Assembly (NCBI RefSeq): GCF_000975095.1
Contig: NZ_BBRD01000002.1
Coordinates: 62,001 to 126,000, forward strand
Source: Demequina aestuarii
Lineage (GTDB): Bacteria > Actinomycetota > Actinomycetes > Actinomycetales > Demequinaceae
DNA: 64,000 nt
Direction: 5' to 3'
The translations under genes were made by a program, and so were the position numbers. Numbering within the stretch: the stretch's first letter is position 1; every line of letters begins with the position of its first letter. Shown here piece after piece: positions 1 to 9,357 of the stretch. The notes under the pieces are model-generated. The model saw only the letters and a list, made by a program, of their open reading frames with translations, made no database searches and was not told the DNA's origin.

Positions 1-623
1 GACGCGACCCGCCGCACCAGGGAGTAGCCGTTCGAATGCAGTCCGGAAGACGCCATCGCCACGACCACGTCGCCTTCACGCACGCGCTCGGCGCCCAGCA
101 GCGCATCGGCCTCGACGACGCCGATGGCCGCGCCAGCGACGTCGTAGTCCTCGGGGTCCATGACGCCGGGGTGCTCGGCCGTCTCGCCGCCCACCAGCGC
201 AGTGCCGGCCATCTCGCAGCCGAGAGCGATCCCGCGCACGATGTCGGCGATGCGCTCGGGCACGACCTTGCCGCAGGCGATGTAGTCCGTCATGACCAGG
301 GGCGTCGCGCCGCACACCACGATGTCGTCCACGACCATGGCGACCAGGTCCTGGCCGATGGTGTCGTGCACGTCCATCTGCCGAGCGATGACGATCTTGG
401 TGCCCACCCCGTCAGTGGACGACGCGAGCAACGGCCGACGGTAGTCCTTGAGCGCCGAGGCGTCGAACAGCCCGGCGAAACCGCCCACGCCGCCCAGCAC
501 CTCGGGTCCGTGGGTCCGCGCCACGGCCTCCTTCATGAGCTCGACGGCCTTGTCACCGGCCTCGGTGTCGACGCCGGACTCCGCGTACGTGAGCGGGGCC
601 GATGCGGGCGCTGAGCGAGTCAC
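1..623 (-). CDS. purM: Phosphoribosylformylglycinamidine cyclo-ligase (AIR synthetase), C-terminus beyond window
   Basis: PurM closes the imidazole ring of FGAM with ATP to give AIR, step five of purine synthesis, in the cytoplasm. About 207 codons are visible and the gene runs off the left edge. The PurM signatures [24 protein letters not shown] and [12 protein letters not shown] appear in order, followed by [14 protein letters not shown] at the edge. I chose the GTG at 623-621: it overlaps the purF stop as GTGA, the usual coupling in this window, and the N-terminal residues before the conserved YAESGVD segment have normal length. It is co-transcribed with purF. Confidence 0.96.
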   Translation of the reverse strand, partial: MTRSAPASAPLTYAESGVDTEAGDKAVELMKEAVARTHGPEVLGGVGGFAGLFDASALKDYRRPLLASSTDGVGTKIVIARQMDVHDTIGQDLVAMVVDDIVVCGATPLVMTDYIACGKVVPERIADIVRGIALGCEMAGTALVGGETAEHPGVMDPEDYDVAGAAIGVVEADALLGAERVREGDVVVAMASSGLHSNGYSLVRRVA

Positions 624-2095
624 GGAGCAACCTCCACGGGCTGAGGGGCGAGCAGGTGGCGGGCATCAGCGGGCGGCTCGATGGGGTACTCGCCCGTGAA
701 GCAGGCCGTGCACAGCCGGTCGCGCGGCTGCTCGGTGGCCTCGATCATCGACTGTGACGAGATGTAGCCCAGGGAGTCGGCACCGAGCTGGTCGCGGATC
801 TCGTCCACGGTGTGACCCACGGCGGCAAGCTCGTCCCGAGTGGCGAAGTCGATGCCGTAGAAGCACGGCCAGGTGACCGGCGGCGAAGAGATTCGCACGT
901 GCACCTCCGCCGCGCCGGCCTCGCGCAGCATCTGCACGATGGCGCTCTGGGTGTTGCCGCGCACGATCGAGTCGTCGACCACCACGAGACGCTTGCCCGC
1001 GATCTGCTCGCGCAGCGGGTTGAGCTTGAGACGGATCCCGAGCTTCCGCAGTGTCTGGGACGGCTGGATGAAGGTGCGGCCCACGTAGGCGTTCTTCGTG
1101 AGGCCCTGGCCGAACGGGATGCCCGACTCCTGCGCGTACCCCACGGCGGCGGGCGTGCCCGACTCGGGCGTCGGCATCACCATGTCCGCCTCGACGGGGT
1201 GCTCGCGCGCCAGCCGGCGTCCCATCTCGACGCGCGCGGCGTGCACCGACCGCCCAGCGATCGAGGTGTCGGGACGCGCGAGGTACACGTACTCGAAGAC
1301 GCATCCCTTGGGTCGCGCCTCGGCGAAGCGCTGCGAGTGCACGCCGTCGCCGTCGATGGTGAGAAACTCCCCCGGCTCGACCTCGCGCTCCCAGGTGGCG
1401 CCCACGATGTCGAGAGCGGCCGTCTCCGAGGCCACCACGTAGCCGCCCGAGGCGAGCCTGCCCAGCACGAGCGGGCGCACGCCCTGGGGGTCGCGGGCGG
1501 CGTAGAGCGTGGTCTCGTCCATGAACACCAGCGAGAACGCGCCGGCGAGGTGCGGCATGAGCTCAAGCGCGGCTTCTGCAAGCGTGTCGTAGCGGTCCCA
1601 GCCGAGCAGGGCGGTGACGATCGAGGTGTCGGTGAAGCCTGCCGCACGAATCGCGTCGTGACGTTCGCTGCCGAGCCTCTCCTCCACCAGTTCCAGCAGT
1701 TCGGGGGTGTTCGTCAGGTTGCCGTTGTGACCCAGCGCGACGGTGCCAGCGCGCGTGGGGCCGAGCGTGGGCTGAGCGTTCGCCCATACCGAGGCGCCGG
1801 TGGTCGAGTAGCGCGCGTGTCCAATGGCGAGGTGGCCCTGGAGCGCCTCGAGCGCCCGCTCGTCGAACACCTGCGACACCAGACCCATGTCCTTGTAGAC
1901 CAGGATCTTGTCACCCATCGAGGTCGCGATTCCTGCCGACTCCTGGCCGCGGTGCTGCAGCGCGTAGAGGCCGAAGTACGTGAGCTTCGCGACCTCCTCC
2001 TCGGGTGCGTAGATTCCGAAGACGCCGCACGCGTCCTGCGGACCCTTCTCGCCTGGGAGCAGGTCGTGATTCAGCCGTCCGTCTCCACGGGGCAT
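620..2095 (-). CDS. purF: Amidophosphoribosyltransferase
   Basis: PurF commits PRPP and glutamine to purine synthesis by making phosphoribosylamine. The 491-residue protein has a short propeptide ahead of the class II glutamine amidotransferase nucleophile, Cys23 in [12 protein letters not shown], which is exposed after processing. The glutaminase domain ([15 protein letters not shown]) is followed by a phosphoribosyltransferase domain carrying the PRPP loop [12 protein letters not shown]. The length is normal. Its ATG overlaps the stop of the upstream membrane-protein gene as TGATG, and its stop overlaps the purM start, so the three genes form one operon. Confidence 0.98.
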   Translation of the reverse strand: MPRGDGRLNHDLLPGEKGPQDACGVFGIYAPEEEVAKLTYFGLYALQHRGQESAGIATSMGDKILVYKDMGLVSQVFDERALEALQGHLAIGHARYSTTGASVWANAQPTLGPTRAGTVALGHNGNLTNTPELLELVEERLGSERHDAIRAAGFTDTSIVTALLGWDRYDTLAEAALELMPHLAGAFSLVFMDETTLYAARDPQGVRPLVLGRLASGGYVVASETAALDIVGATWEREVEPGEFLTIDGDGVHSQRFAEARPKGCVFEYVYLARPDTSIAGRSVHAARVEMGRRLAREHPVEADMVMPTPESGTPAAVGYAQESGIPFGQGLTKNAYVGRTFIQPSQTLRKLGIRLKLNPLREQIAGKRLVVVDDSIVRGNTQSAIVQMLREAGAAEVHVRISSPPVTWPCFYGIDFATRDELAAVGHTVDEIRDQLGADSLGYISSQSMIEATEQPRDRLCTACFTGEYPIEPPADARHLLAPQPVEVAP

Positions 2096-2511
2096 CAGCG
2101 TCGCTCCTCATCCGGGGTCGAGGGGGTGGCGTCGTCTCCGGCGGCCGATGCGGGGTCGGGGCCCACGGCAGAGTCGCCTGGGGAGGGCGGCGGCCAGGCC
2201 GCTGACGGCGCCGTCTTGAGATAGCGGGGGGTGTCGCGGTCGAGGCCGACGGCGATCAGGCCGGTCACCATGCCTCCGATGAGCGCGAAGCCGAGCCCCA
2301 CCAGGATCGCGACCATGCCGCGGCCCACGCCGGTGGAGTTGGGAAGGAGTAGTCCGCACAGCGCTCCAGCGACGAAGCCTGCTGTCACGCCCGTGCCGAT
2401 CACCCGGCGGAACCGCGGAGCGCGGCGCACGTGCGCGGGCGTCGACATTCGCCTCAGCTCGTCCTCCGAGGGCGTGTCCTCGGGCTCCGGGGGGCGGGGG
2501 GCGTCGCTCAC
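2095..2511 (-). CDS. Small two-helix membrane protein upstream of purF
   Basis: I do not recognise a named family. The protein of about 138 residues has an acidic, proline-rich N-terminus, two hydrophobic segments (around VIGTGVTAGFVAGALCGLL and MVAILVGLGFALIGGMVTGL) and a Pro/Ala-rich tail. It is probably an integral membrane protein. I prefer the GTG at 2511, which gives the N-terminus MSDAPRPPEP; an in-frame GTG at 2538 would add nine residues. The stop overlaps the purF ATG by one base, so it is probably translated together with purF. The tail contains one copy of the repeated 10-mer (2144-2153). Confidence 0.75.
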   Translation of the reverse strand: MSDAPRPPEPEDTPSEDELRRMSTPAHVRRAPRFRRVIGTGVTAGFVAGALCGLLLPNSTGVGRGMVAILVGLGFALIGGMVTGLIAVGLDRDTPRYLKTAPSAAWPPPSPGDSAVGPDPASAAGDDATPSTPDEERR

Positions 2512-2559
2512 GCCCCAAGTGTAGGCCGTGGCCGCCACGAACGGGTCACAGCGCGAGAA

Positions 2560-2587
2560 GGGGGCCGATGCGCGCGCATCGGCCCCC
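2560..2587. repeat. Perfect 28-bp palindrome built from two inverted copies of the GGCCGATGCG motif
   Basis: Read on either strand, this stretch is five G, then CCGATGCG, then CGCATCGG, then five C, with no mismatch. It contains GGCCGATGCG at 2563-2572 and the inverted copy at 2575-2584. It lies in the gap between the 3' end of the sugar permease gene (2607) and the start of the membrane-protein gene (2511). As RNA it would form a very strong hairpin that could terminate the importer operon, although no U-run follows. Neisseria and Haemophilus use inverted uptake-sequence pairs as terminators in the same way. Confidence 0.85.
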
Positions 2588-2606
2588 TCGTCGCGTACTG
2601 GAGCGA

Positions 2607-3554
2607 TCAGCCCTTCGTGGATCCCGCGAGCAGGCCACGGACGAAGTAGCGCTGCAGCGAGAAGAACACGATGAGCGGGATGATCATCGAGATGAACGCC
2701 GCCGGCGGTACGAGGTACGCGTACTGGCCGTAGTCACCTGCGAGGTTCGAGATGGGGTACGTCAGCGGGTACGTGCTGTTGCTTCCGAACACCGCGGAGA
2801 CGAGCAGGTCGTTCCACACCCACAGGAACTGGAAGATCGCGATGGACGCGATCGCCGGCAGCGACAGCGGAATGATGATGCGGAAGAACACCTGCGTGTG
2901 GCTCGCGCCATCGACGCGCGCGGCCTCGAGGACCTCGCGCGGGATATGGGACACGAAGTTGTGCAGCAGGAACACGCACAGCGGCAGCGCGAAGATCGTG
3001 TGTGCGATCCACACGCCCCCGAACTCTCCCGCCAGTCCGAGGTTCTCCGGTCCCAGGATGCGCAGCAGCGGAATGAGCGCGAGCTGCAGCGGCACCACCT
3101 GGAGAGCGAAGATGAGCACGAACAGGAAGTTCGAGCCGCGGAACGGGATCCAGGCGAACGCGTACGCCGCCATCAGGGCCAGGACCACCGGGAACACGAC
3201 CGACGGGACCGTGACCACGATCGAGTTCATGACGTTCGCCAGCAGTGGCGGTGAACTCGCACTGTCTCCGAACGAGTCGAACAGCACGTAGTTGAAGTTC
3301 TCGAACGTGAGTTCACCGTCGGCCATGACGGACCACCAGGGATCGGTGCGATAGCGATCACCGGGAATCAGCGCGTTCATGAACAGCGCGATGGTGGGAA
3401 TGGTCCAGACCATCGCGATGACGATCGCCGCAGCGGTGGCCCACGGCGATGTCAGATTCTCCTTGGCCTTCTTCGACCGAGACGTCGCCTTGCCCGCCCG
3501 GTCCTTGCCCTCCTTGAGCGGTTGCTGCACGGGAGGCTGCATGGACGTGCTCAT
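2607..3554 (-). CDS. Carbohydrate ABC transporter permease, MalG type
   Basis: This is one of two membrane subunits of a CUT1-type sugar importer. The 315-residue protein has a Lys/Arg-rich cytoplasmic N-terminus, about six transmembrane helices, and the EAA coupling loop EAARVDGASHTQVFFRIIIPLSLPA that docks to the ATPase. The ending FVRGLLAGSTKG is typical of MalG/AglG-like proteins. Its ATG overlaps the stop of the MalF-type partner as TGATG. The operon encodes no ATPase, so a shared MsiK-like ATPase elsewhere is likely. Substrate is unknown; similarity is to alpha-glucoside or maltose-type importers. Confidence 0.93.
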   Translation of the reverse strand: MSTSMQPPVQQPLKEGKDRAGKATSRSKKAKENLTSPWATAAAIVIAMVWTIPTIALFMNALIPGDRYRTDPWWSVMADGELTFENFNYVLFDSFGDSASSPPLLANVMNSIVVTVPSVVFPVVLALMAAYAFAWIPFRGSNFLFVLIFALQVVPLQLALIPLLRILGPENLGLAGEFGGVWIAHTIFALPLCVFLLHNFVSHIPREVLEAARVDGASHTQVFFRIIIPLSLPAIASIAIFQFLWVWNDLLVSAVFGSNSTYPLTYPISNLAGDYGQYAYLVPPAAFISMIIPLIVFFSLQRYFVRGLLAGSTKG

Positions 3555-4627
3555 CAGCGGGTCTCCTTCACCTTGTTGAGGGAGCGGACGTTGTAGATCA
3601 CGATCGGCACCACGAACACGAACAGAATCACCGCGAGCGCCGCACCCAGGGACTCACGGCCCTCGACGAAGCTGAGCACGTACATGCGGTTGGCGACGAT
3701 GTCAGTGGAGTTGCGTCCCTGAGTCACCGTGCGAACGATGTCGTAGACCTTCAGCGCCATGATCGTGATCGTGGTCAGCACCACCACGATGGTGCTGCGG
3801 ATCGACGGGATGGTGATGGATCGGAACCTCTGCCACGCGTTGGCGCCGTCGAGCGACGCCGCCTCGTTGAGCTCCGCCGGAACGCCCTTGATCGCGGCGG
3901 AGAGGATCACCATCGCGAAACCGGTCTGGATCCACACCAGGATGATGATGAGCCAGAACGTGTTCAGCGGGTCGTCGGCCAGGAAGTTGTACGGGTCCAG
4001 CCCCACCAGCGAGCGGAGCGCATTCAACATTCCCGTCTGCTCGCCCACCTGCTGGTAGTCGTACATGATGTTGCCCCAGATGACCGAGGCGCCCACCAGC
4101 GAGATCGCCATGGGCATGAACACCAGGGACTTGAGGACCTTCTCGCCCTTGGCCTTGTCGATGAAGACCGCGTAGGCGAGACCGAACCCCGTGGACAGCA
4201 GCGGCACCAGGATCATCCACACGAAGGTGTTGAGGATCGTGCGCAGCGTGCTCGAGTCGGAGAGCGCGAAGCGATAGTTGTCGAGCCCCGCGAACTGCAT
4301 CGACGTCGTGTAGATGCCGGTGTCGGGGTCCGGTGCATCCGTCACCGTGTTGAACGACAGCCAGGTCGTGTCGAGCGCCGGCCAGATCAATCCGACGCCC
4401 AGGAGGAACAGCACCGGAGCGATCAACACGACGAGCGTGATCTTCTCCCGGAACCTGCCCTTGATGAGATCCGCGCCGTACATCACGAGCACGACGATGA
4501 TCAGGAAGACCACGATCGCCACCGCGCCGAACAGCAGATTCTCGCTTTGAGTCGCCCAGAAATCCCCGTCCAGTCCTGCCGCGGGGAGAATTCGTGGGCC
4601 TGACAGGAGCACCTCGGTCGACGTCAT
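3554..4627 (-). CDS. Carbohydrate ABC transporter permease, MalF type
   Basis: The 357-residue partner of the MalG-type subunit has an N-terminal pair of helices (VAIVVFLIIVVLVMYG, LVVLIAPVLFLLGVGLIWPA), a periplasmic segment beginning STTWLSF-like, and the EAA loop LNEAASLDGANAWQRFRSITIPSI. This arrangement matches AglF/MalF. An AAGGAGT ribosome site sits before the ATG at 4627. The gene is separated from the upstream binding-protein gene by a strong stem-loop (4660-4692), which probably lowers permease expression relative to the binding protein. Confidence 0.93.
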   Translation of the reverse strand: MTSTEVLLSGPRILPAAGLDGDFWATQSENLLFGAVAIVVFLIIVVLVMYGADLIKGRFREKITLVVLIAPVLFLLGVGLIWPALDTTWLSFNTVTDAPDPDTGIYTTSMQFAGLDNYRFALSDSSTLRTILNTFVWMILVPLLSTGFGLAYAVFIDKAKGEKVLKSLVFMPMAISLVGASVIWGNIMYDYQQVGEQTGMLNALRSLVGLDPYNFLADDPLNTFWLIIILVWIQTGFAMVILSAAIKGVPAELNEAASLDGANAWQRFRSITIPSIRSTIVVVLTTITIMALKVYDIVRTVTQGRNSTDIVANRMYVLSFVEGRESLGAALAVILFVFVVPIVIYNVRSLNKVKETR

Positions 4628-4659
4628 CGCCGACTCCTTTCAGATCGTGGAGAGGGTCC

Positions 4660-4692
4660 GGCTGGGCCCCGCGCACTGCGCGGGGCCCAGCC
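4660..4692 (-). promoter_or_regulatory. Intercistronic stem-loop between binding-protein and permease genes
   Basis: GGCTGGGCCCCGCGCA and its exact complement TGCGCGGGGCCCAGCC are separated by a single base. The element sits 21 nt after the binding-protein stop (4714) and 32 nt before the permease start (4627). No U-run follows. It may act as a partial terminator or block 3' decay, so that the binding-protein message exceeds the permease message. A similar element follows the second importer's binding protein at 22807-22840. Confidence 0.85.
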
Positions 4693-4713
4693 GTCTAGCT
4701 CACCTCTGCCGGA

Positions 4714-6090
4714 TCACGGCCAGGCGTTCTCGATGTCCGTCAACACCGTGTCGAGCGGAGTGCCCGAGACGAAGTCGTTGATGCTCGTCCAGAAGGCCGA
4801 GGACCCCACCTCTGCGGGCATCAGGTCCGATGCGTCGAAGCGGAAGATCGTGTCCTCACCCTGGAGGATCTCGATCGACGCCTGTCCGATCGGACTCGAT
4901 GCGTTCGCGGGGTCCAGACCCGTGTTCGCCGAGATCACGCCACCGATCGAGACGCGCTCGTTGGCCCAGGTGTCAGACGACAGGAACGCCTGAAGTGCCT
5001 GCGTGGGCTCCTCCTCGTTGAACGCCGCGACGAACTCGCCACCACCGGTGACCGCTGCCGGGTCATCAGCGTTGACGTTGGGCGTCAGGAATGCCCAGAT
5101 GTCGCCGTCCTCGGCCACCTCGGTGCCCTCGGGCCACTGCGCCTCGTAGAACGAGGCCTGGTGGTGCAGCGAGCAGGTGCCGTTGAGGATCTCGAGTCCC
5201 GCCTCCTGGAACGCGGTGTCGACGATCGACGCGGAGTCACCGAGTCCACCGTTCACGTAGTCCGGGTTGAGCGCGATGTCGCCGAACGTCTCGAACGACT
5301 CGGTGATCTCGGGCGACGTGAAGTCCAGCTCGCCGGCGACCCACGCGTCGTAGGCCTCGGGGCCGTGCTGGCGCAGGACGAGGTCCTCGATCCAGTCCGT
5401 TCCCGGCCAGCCGGTCGCGGTGCCTGACTCGAATCCGATGCACCACGGCTTGTAGGTGTCATCTGCTCCACCTGCGGCGGCCATGGTCTCGGTGAGGGTC
5501 ATGAGCTCGTCCCACGTCGTGGGGACCTCATAGCCGGCCTCCGCGAACTCCGTGGGCGAGTACCAGACCCAGCCCTTGACGGACGCCATCAGCGGCGCCG
5601 CATAGAACGTGGTGCCAACAGTGCCGTAGTTCTTCCAGTCCTCGGACCAGAACTCGTCGACGTTGGCCTCGACGGCCTCCGGCGCGGCGACGACTGAGCC
5701 GGTGCCCACCACGCGCTGCAGCAGTCCGGGCTGCGGGACGATCGCCAGGTCGGGTGCGTTGCCGCCCTCGACGCGAATGTTGATCTCGGTCTCGAACTCG
5801 TCGGAGCCGTTGTAGGTGACGTCGATTCCCGTGCAGTCCTCGAACGGGACGATCGACTCCACGAGCTGGTCGGCCTCGACAGCGGAGATGGTGCCGTAGA
5901 GCTCGACCTCCGCGCCCTCGTGGGTGCCGTAGGTCGCGTAGTCCTCGCAGCCGGCCATCATCTCGCCGCCGCTGTCGCCCCCGGCCGTGCCGCCGTCAGT
6001 GGGCTCGTCATCGCCGTCGGACGAACAGCCCGCCAGCACAAGGCCGGCGGCGGCGATCGCCGCGACCGGTCCGATGATCCTTCTTCTCAT
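4714..6090 (-). CDS. Sugar ABC transporter substrate-binding lipoprotein
   Basis: This extracellular solute-binding protein (about 458 residues) has a lipoprotein signal: MRRRIIGPV, a hydrophobic segment and the lipobox LAGC, followed by a Ser/Asp/Gly-rich linker. The mature part shows family 1 solute-binding features (VEDQLVESIVPFEDCTG-like N-lobe, IRVEGGNAPDLAIVPQPGLL, several Trp and Tyr near TWDELMTL). I chose the ATG at 6090 over a GTG at 6099 because a GAGGAGGAG ribosome site lies 8 nt upstream of the ATG and directly abuts the GTG. It is the first gene of the importer operon, behind a LacI-type operator at 6191-6204. The ligand is probably an oligosaccharide, not determinable here. Confidence 0.93.
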   Translation of the reverse strand: MRRRIIGPVAAIAAAGLVLAGCSSDGDDEPTDGGTAGGDSGGEMMAGCEDYATYGTHEGAEVELYGTISAVEADQLVESIVPFEDCTGIDVTYNGSDEFETEINIRVEGGNAPDLAIVPQPGLLQRVVGTGSVVAAPEAVEANVDEFWSEDWKNYGTVGTTFYAAPLMASVKGWVWYSPTEFAEAGYEVPTTWDELMTLTETMAAAGGADDTYKPWCIGFESGTATGWPGTDWIEDLVLRQHGPEAYDAWVAGELDFTSPEITESFETFGDIALNPDYVNGGLGDSASIVDTAFQEAGLEILNGTCSLHHQASFYEAQWPEGTEVAEDGDIWAFLTPNVNADDPAAVTGGGEFVAAFNEEEPTQALQAFLSSDTWANERVSIGGVISANTGLDPANASSPIGQASIEILQGEDTIFRFDASDLMPAEVGSSAFWTSINDFVSGTPLDTVLTDIENAWP

Positions 6091-6190
6091 GCGCAACACT
6101 CCTCCTCGTTGAGTACAGCTCCGGCACGGTCTTCAAGAGACCCGCCGAAGCCAACCGCTGAATCGTGTCCGCGTGAGGCGCGAACATCGA

Positions 6191-6204
6191 CGTAAGCGCT
6201 TGCG
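6191..6204. promoter_or_regulatory. LacI-family operator upstream of the first sugar importer
   Basis: CGTAAGCGCTTGCG is a near-palindrome with the AAGCGCTT centre (6194-6201) typical of LacI/GalR operators, about 100 nt upstream of the binding-protein start. It differs from the TCGAAGCGCTTCGA sites of the 20-27 kb unit outside the central eight bases. No regulator gene lies next to this operon, so the repressor is presumably encoded elsewhere. Confidence 0.7.
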
Positions 6205-6292
6205 TTCTCACACTATGCAGGGATGTCGCTCGCGGCAAGCGCATCGGGGAAGGTCACCGAATCGTGACATTCCCCCACGTTTCGACATCGCC

Positions 6293-6724
6293 TCAGAGCG
6301 CGTCGATGGGCAGGTGCGCGGACAGGTCAGAACGCTCCCCTGACGCGTCGACCTCGCCGGCCGCGACCGCATCGGCCCACGAGACGCGCCCCGTGACGAG
6401 CCCGAGCCAGGCCTCTGGCCTCATCTCCACGACCGCCGGTGGAGTCCCGCGCCGATGGGACGGGCCTTCGATGCACTGCGTCGCCCCGAACGGCGGCACG
6501 CGGACCTCGAGGGCCTGGCCGGGAGCGCGCGAGGCAAGCTCCTCGAGGGTGAACCTCACGGCAGTGGCGACGGTGGTGCGGTCGACGGTGGGGGCGGCGT
6601 CCTGGGCGATCGCCGCACCGGGCTGGTGCAGGTCGCGCTCACGCGTCGACGCTCGCCAGTGGCGCAGGGCGGCACGCCCCGCCTGGGGATCGATCCGGCG
6701 TCGAGGAGTCTTCGGAGCAGGCAT
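6293..6724 (-). CDS. Sterol carrier family protein
   Basis: This 143-residue protein matches the small actinobacterial sterol-carrier-like (SCP2/MDMPI C-domain-like) family often found next to purL or purF. Visible features are the basic N-terminus MPAPKTPRRRIDP, the segment TVATAVRFTLEELASRAPGQALEVRVPPFGATQCIEG, and the ending WLGLVTGRVSWADAVAAGEVDASGERSDLSAHLPI, which resembles SCP2-like folds. The ATG at 6724 gives a normal N-terminus; longer readings upstream are unlikely coding. It lies 64 nt downstream of purL on the same strand. Its biochemical role is unknown. Confidence 0.85.
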   Translation of the reverse strand: MPAPKTPRRRIDPQAGRAALRHWRASTRERDLHQPGAAIAQDAAPTVDRTTVATAVRFTLEELASRAPGQALEVRVPPFGATQCIEGPSHRRGTPPAVVEMRPEAWLGLVTGRVSWADAVAAGEVDASGERSDLSAHLPIDAL

Positions 6725-6788
6725 GCGTCCAGCGTGCCATGCCGCAGGCACCCGGAGGGGAGAGCCGATGCGCTTGCAGCCGGGAGTC

Positions 6789-9113
6789 CTACGCGAAGCG
6801 CGCGCGCACTGGCGCTTCCCACACGCGACGCAGCTCGGCCAGCGGCAGCGAGAACTGGTCCTGCACGTCCAGCACGGCATCGTCGCCGTCGTCGGTCACG
6901 CCCAGCCGGATCGCGGGCACGCCGCGAGCCTCGAGCATGGCCACCAGCCGAGCCTCCTCCTCGCGAGGCAGCGCCACGAGCACGCGGCCCTGGCTCTCGG
7001 AGAACAGGGCCTCGGCGGGCGTGACGCCGTCGCGCTCGACGATCTCGTCGAGGACGATGCGCGCGCCCACGTCGTAGCGCAGCGCGCCCTGAGCGACGGC
7101 TGCGGCAAGGCCGCCGTCCCCCACCTCGCGCGCGGCGTCGATGAGGCCGTCACGGGACGCGGACACCATCACCTCGCCCAGCACCTTCTCGGCCTCGATG
7201 TCGATGGTGGGCGGCAGCCCACCCAGGTGGCCGAGCGCCTCCGCGAAGCGCGAGCCGTCCAGCTCTGCGGCGGTGGTGCCCAGCAGGTAGAGCAGCTGGC
7301 CGCCCTTGCGCCATCCACTCGGGGTCGCGCGGTCCACGGTGTCGAAGATGCCGAGCATCCCCACGATCGCGGTGGGGTTGATCGAGCTGTCGATGCGCCC
7401 GGGCTCGCCGGTGCCGTTGTAGAGGCTCACGTTGCCGCCAGTGACGGGCACGCCGAGCTCGGCGCACACATCGGCCAGGCCGCGGATCGCCTCGACGAAC
7501 TGCCACATGGCGTCCGGGTCCTCGGGCGAGCCGAAGTTGAGGCCGTCGGTGATCGCCGTGGGCGTCGCCCCGGCGATCGCGACCGCACGGTACGCCGCGA
7601 CCACGGACTGACGCGCACCCTCGTACGGGTCGAGCTTGGTGAACCGGTCGTTCGACCGGGTCGCGATCGCGACGCCGCGGCCGGTGGCCTCGTCCACCCG
7701 CACCACGCCGACGGTGTCGGGGCGCGCGAGCGCGGTGTTGCCCTGCACGTAGCGGTCGTACTGGTCGGTGATCCAGCTGCGATCCGCCAGGTTGGGCGAG
7801 GACATCAGGGTCAGTACGGCGGCCCTGAGGTCATCCCCGGACGACGGCAACGCGAGCGCATCGGCCGCGTGGTCCGCCTGCAGTGCGTCCATCCAGGCCG
7901 GCCGCGCGTAGGGACGGTCGTACGTGGGGCCCTCGTGGGCGACGGTGCGCGGGTCCACGTCGACGATCCGCTGGCCGTGGTGGTCGATGGTGAGCCGACC
8001 GGAGTCGTTGACCTCTCCCACCACGGAGGATTCGATGTCCCACTTGGCGGCGATCTCCATGAACTGGGCGAGCTTGTCCGGCGTGACGACCGCCATCATG
8101 CGCTCCTGCGACTCGGACATGAGGATCTCGCCGGCGTTCAGCGACGGATCGCGCAGCAGCACGTCGTCGAGCCACACGTGCATGCCGCCAGAGCCGTTGC
8201 TGGCGAGTTCCGAGGTCGCGCACGAGATGCCCGCGGCGCCCAGGTCCTGGATGCCCTGCACCACGTCCGCGCGGAACAGCTCGAGGCAGCACTCGATGAG
8301 CACCTTCTCCATGAACGGGTCGCCCACCTGGACGCTGGGCCGCTTGGCGGGCACGCCGTCCTCGAAGGTCTCTGACGCAAGGATCGACGCCCCGCCGATG
8401 CCGTCGCCGCCGGTGCGGGCGCCGAACAGCACCACCTTGTTGCCCACGCCCTCGGCGGACGCGAGGTGGATGTCCTCGTGCTTCATCACACCGACGCACA
8501 GCGCGTTGACCAGGGGGTTGCCCTGGAAGCCAGAGTCGAACAGCGAGCCGCCGCCGATGTTCGGCAGCCCCAGCGAGTTGCCATACGAGCCCACCCCGCT
8601 GACGACGCCGTGCACCACGCGCGCCGTGTCGGGGTGGTCGATCTCGCCGAACCGAAGCTCATCCATGGCGGCGACGGGGCGCGCGCCCATCGCGAGGATG
8701 TCGCGCACGATGCCGCCCACGCCGGTCGCCGCGCCCTGATGGGGCTCGACGTACGACGGGTGATTGTGCGACTCCACCTTGAACGTCACGGCCCAGCCGT
8801 CGCCGATGTCGACCACGCCCGCGTTCTCGCCCATGCCGACCATCAGGCGTTCCTTCATCGCCTCGGTGGTCTTCTCGCCGAACTGCTTGAGGTGGATCTT
8901 CGAGGACTTGTAGCTGCAGTGCTCGGACCACATCACGGAGTACATGGCGAGCTCGGCGGCGGTGGGGCGGCGGCCCAGCAGCTCCACGATCTGCGCGTAC
9001 TCGTCGGGCTTGAGGCCCAGCGCCGCGTACGGCATCTCCTGGTCAGGGTTCGCGGAGGCCTGCTCCACGGTGTCCAGGGCGTGATCGGGCTGGCGGACGG
9101 GGGCGTCGGTCAT
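6789..9113 (-). CDS. purL: Phosphoribosylformylglycinamidine synthase, large subunit
   Basis: PurL converts FGAR to FGAM with ATP and ammonia delivered by PurQ, with PurS as the bridging subunit. The 774-residue length fits the small, three-subunit form of the enzyme. Signatures include [12 protein letters not shown], the metal and ATP-binding [26 protein letters not shown], and the second half [17 protein letters not shown] and [10 protein letters not shown]. Its partners purQ and purS lie about 50 kb away at 59-60 kb instead of adjacent, which is unusual. A nested inverted-repeat structure (9228-9311) lies 115-198 nt upstream of the start. Confidence 0.98.
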   Translation of the reverse strand: MTDAPVRQPDHALDTVEQASANPDQEMPYAALGLKPDEYAQIVELLGRRPTAAELAMYSVMWSEHCSYKSSKIHLKQFGEKTTEAMKERLMVGMGENAGVVDIGDGWAVTFKVESHNHPSYVEPHQGAATGVGGIVRDILAMGARPVAAMDELRFGEIDHPDTARVVHGVVSGVGSYGNSLGLPNIGGGSLFDSGFQGNPLVNALCVGVMKHEDIHLASAEGVGNKVVLFGARTGGDGIGGASILASETFEDGVPAKRPSVQVGDPFMEKVLIECCLELFRADVVQGIQDLGAAGISCATSELASNGSGGMHVWLDDVLLRDPSLNAGEILMSESQERMMAVVTPDKLAQFMEIAAKWDIESSVVGEVNDSGRLTIDHHGQRIVDVDPRTVAHEGPTYDRPYARPAWMDALQADHAADALALPSSGDDLRAAVLTLMSSPNLADRSWITDQYDRYVQGNTALARPDTVGVVRVDEATGRGVAIATRSNDRFTKLDPYEGARQSVVAAYRAVAIAGATPTAITDGLNFGSPEDPDAMWQFVEAIRGLADVCAELGVPVTGGNVSLYNGTGEPGRIDSSINPTAIVGMLGIFDTVDRATPSGWRKGGQLLYLLGTTAAELDGSRFAEALGHLGGLPPTIDIEAEKVLGEVMVSASRDGLIDAAREVGDGGLAAAVAQGALRYDVGARIVLDEIVERDGVTPAEALFSESQGRVLVALPREEEARLVAMLEARGVPAIRLGVTDDGDDAVLDVQDQFSLPLAELRRVWEAPVRARFA

Positions 9114-9227
9114 GAGATCCCTTGGTGCTGAGATGAGCGCTGCTGAGAGGCGGCCGGGGCGTATGCCCCCAGACTACCGGCGGGGCGTCGGATGCAGGGC
9201 GGCCACATCGACCCTCCCGCGCGAACT

Positions 9228-9311
9228 GCGAACCATTCTTCGGTGCGACACCCCGCAGAGTGCCCCGATACGGGGTCGGACGTTCGGCGTGTCGAGCGAA
9301 AGGTGGTTCGC
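9228..9311. other. Nested 84-nt inverted-repeat structure upstream of purL, possible structured RNA
   Basis: Three inverted repeats share one centre: GCGAACCA (9228-9235) with TGGTTCGC (9304-9311), CGACAC (9246-9251) with GTGTCG (9289-9294), and CCCCG (9263-9267) with CGGGG (9271-9275) around an ATA loop. Further pairs (TTCG at 9239-9242 with CGAA at 9297-9300) make one long, interrupted hairpin. It falls in the 244 nt gap between purL and the upstream hypothetical gene. It could be the purL leader, a terminator of the upstream gene, or a small RNA on either strand. I recognise no known riboswitch. Confidence 0.6.
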
Positions 9312-9357
9312 TGTGAAGGAGGGCGGGGCGGGCGAGGAGGCCGATGCGGGGGCCGGG

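Noticed and set aside
9114..9357. Purine riboswitch in the purL leader
   Set aside because: The conserved three-way junction core and loop sequences I would expect are not present; only a long nested hairpin is seen.
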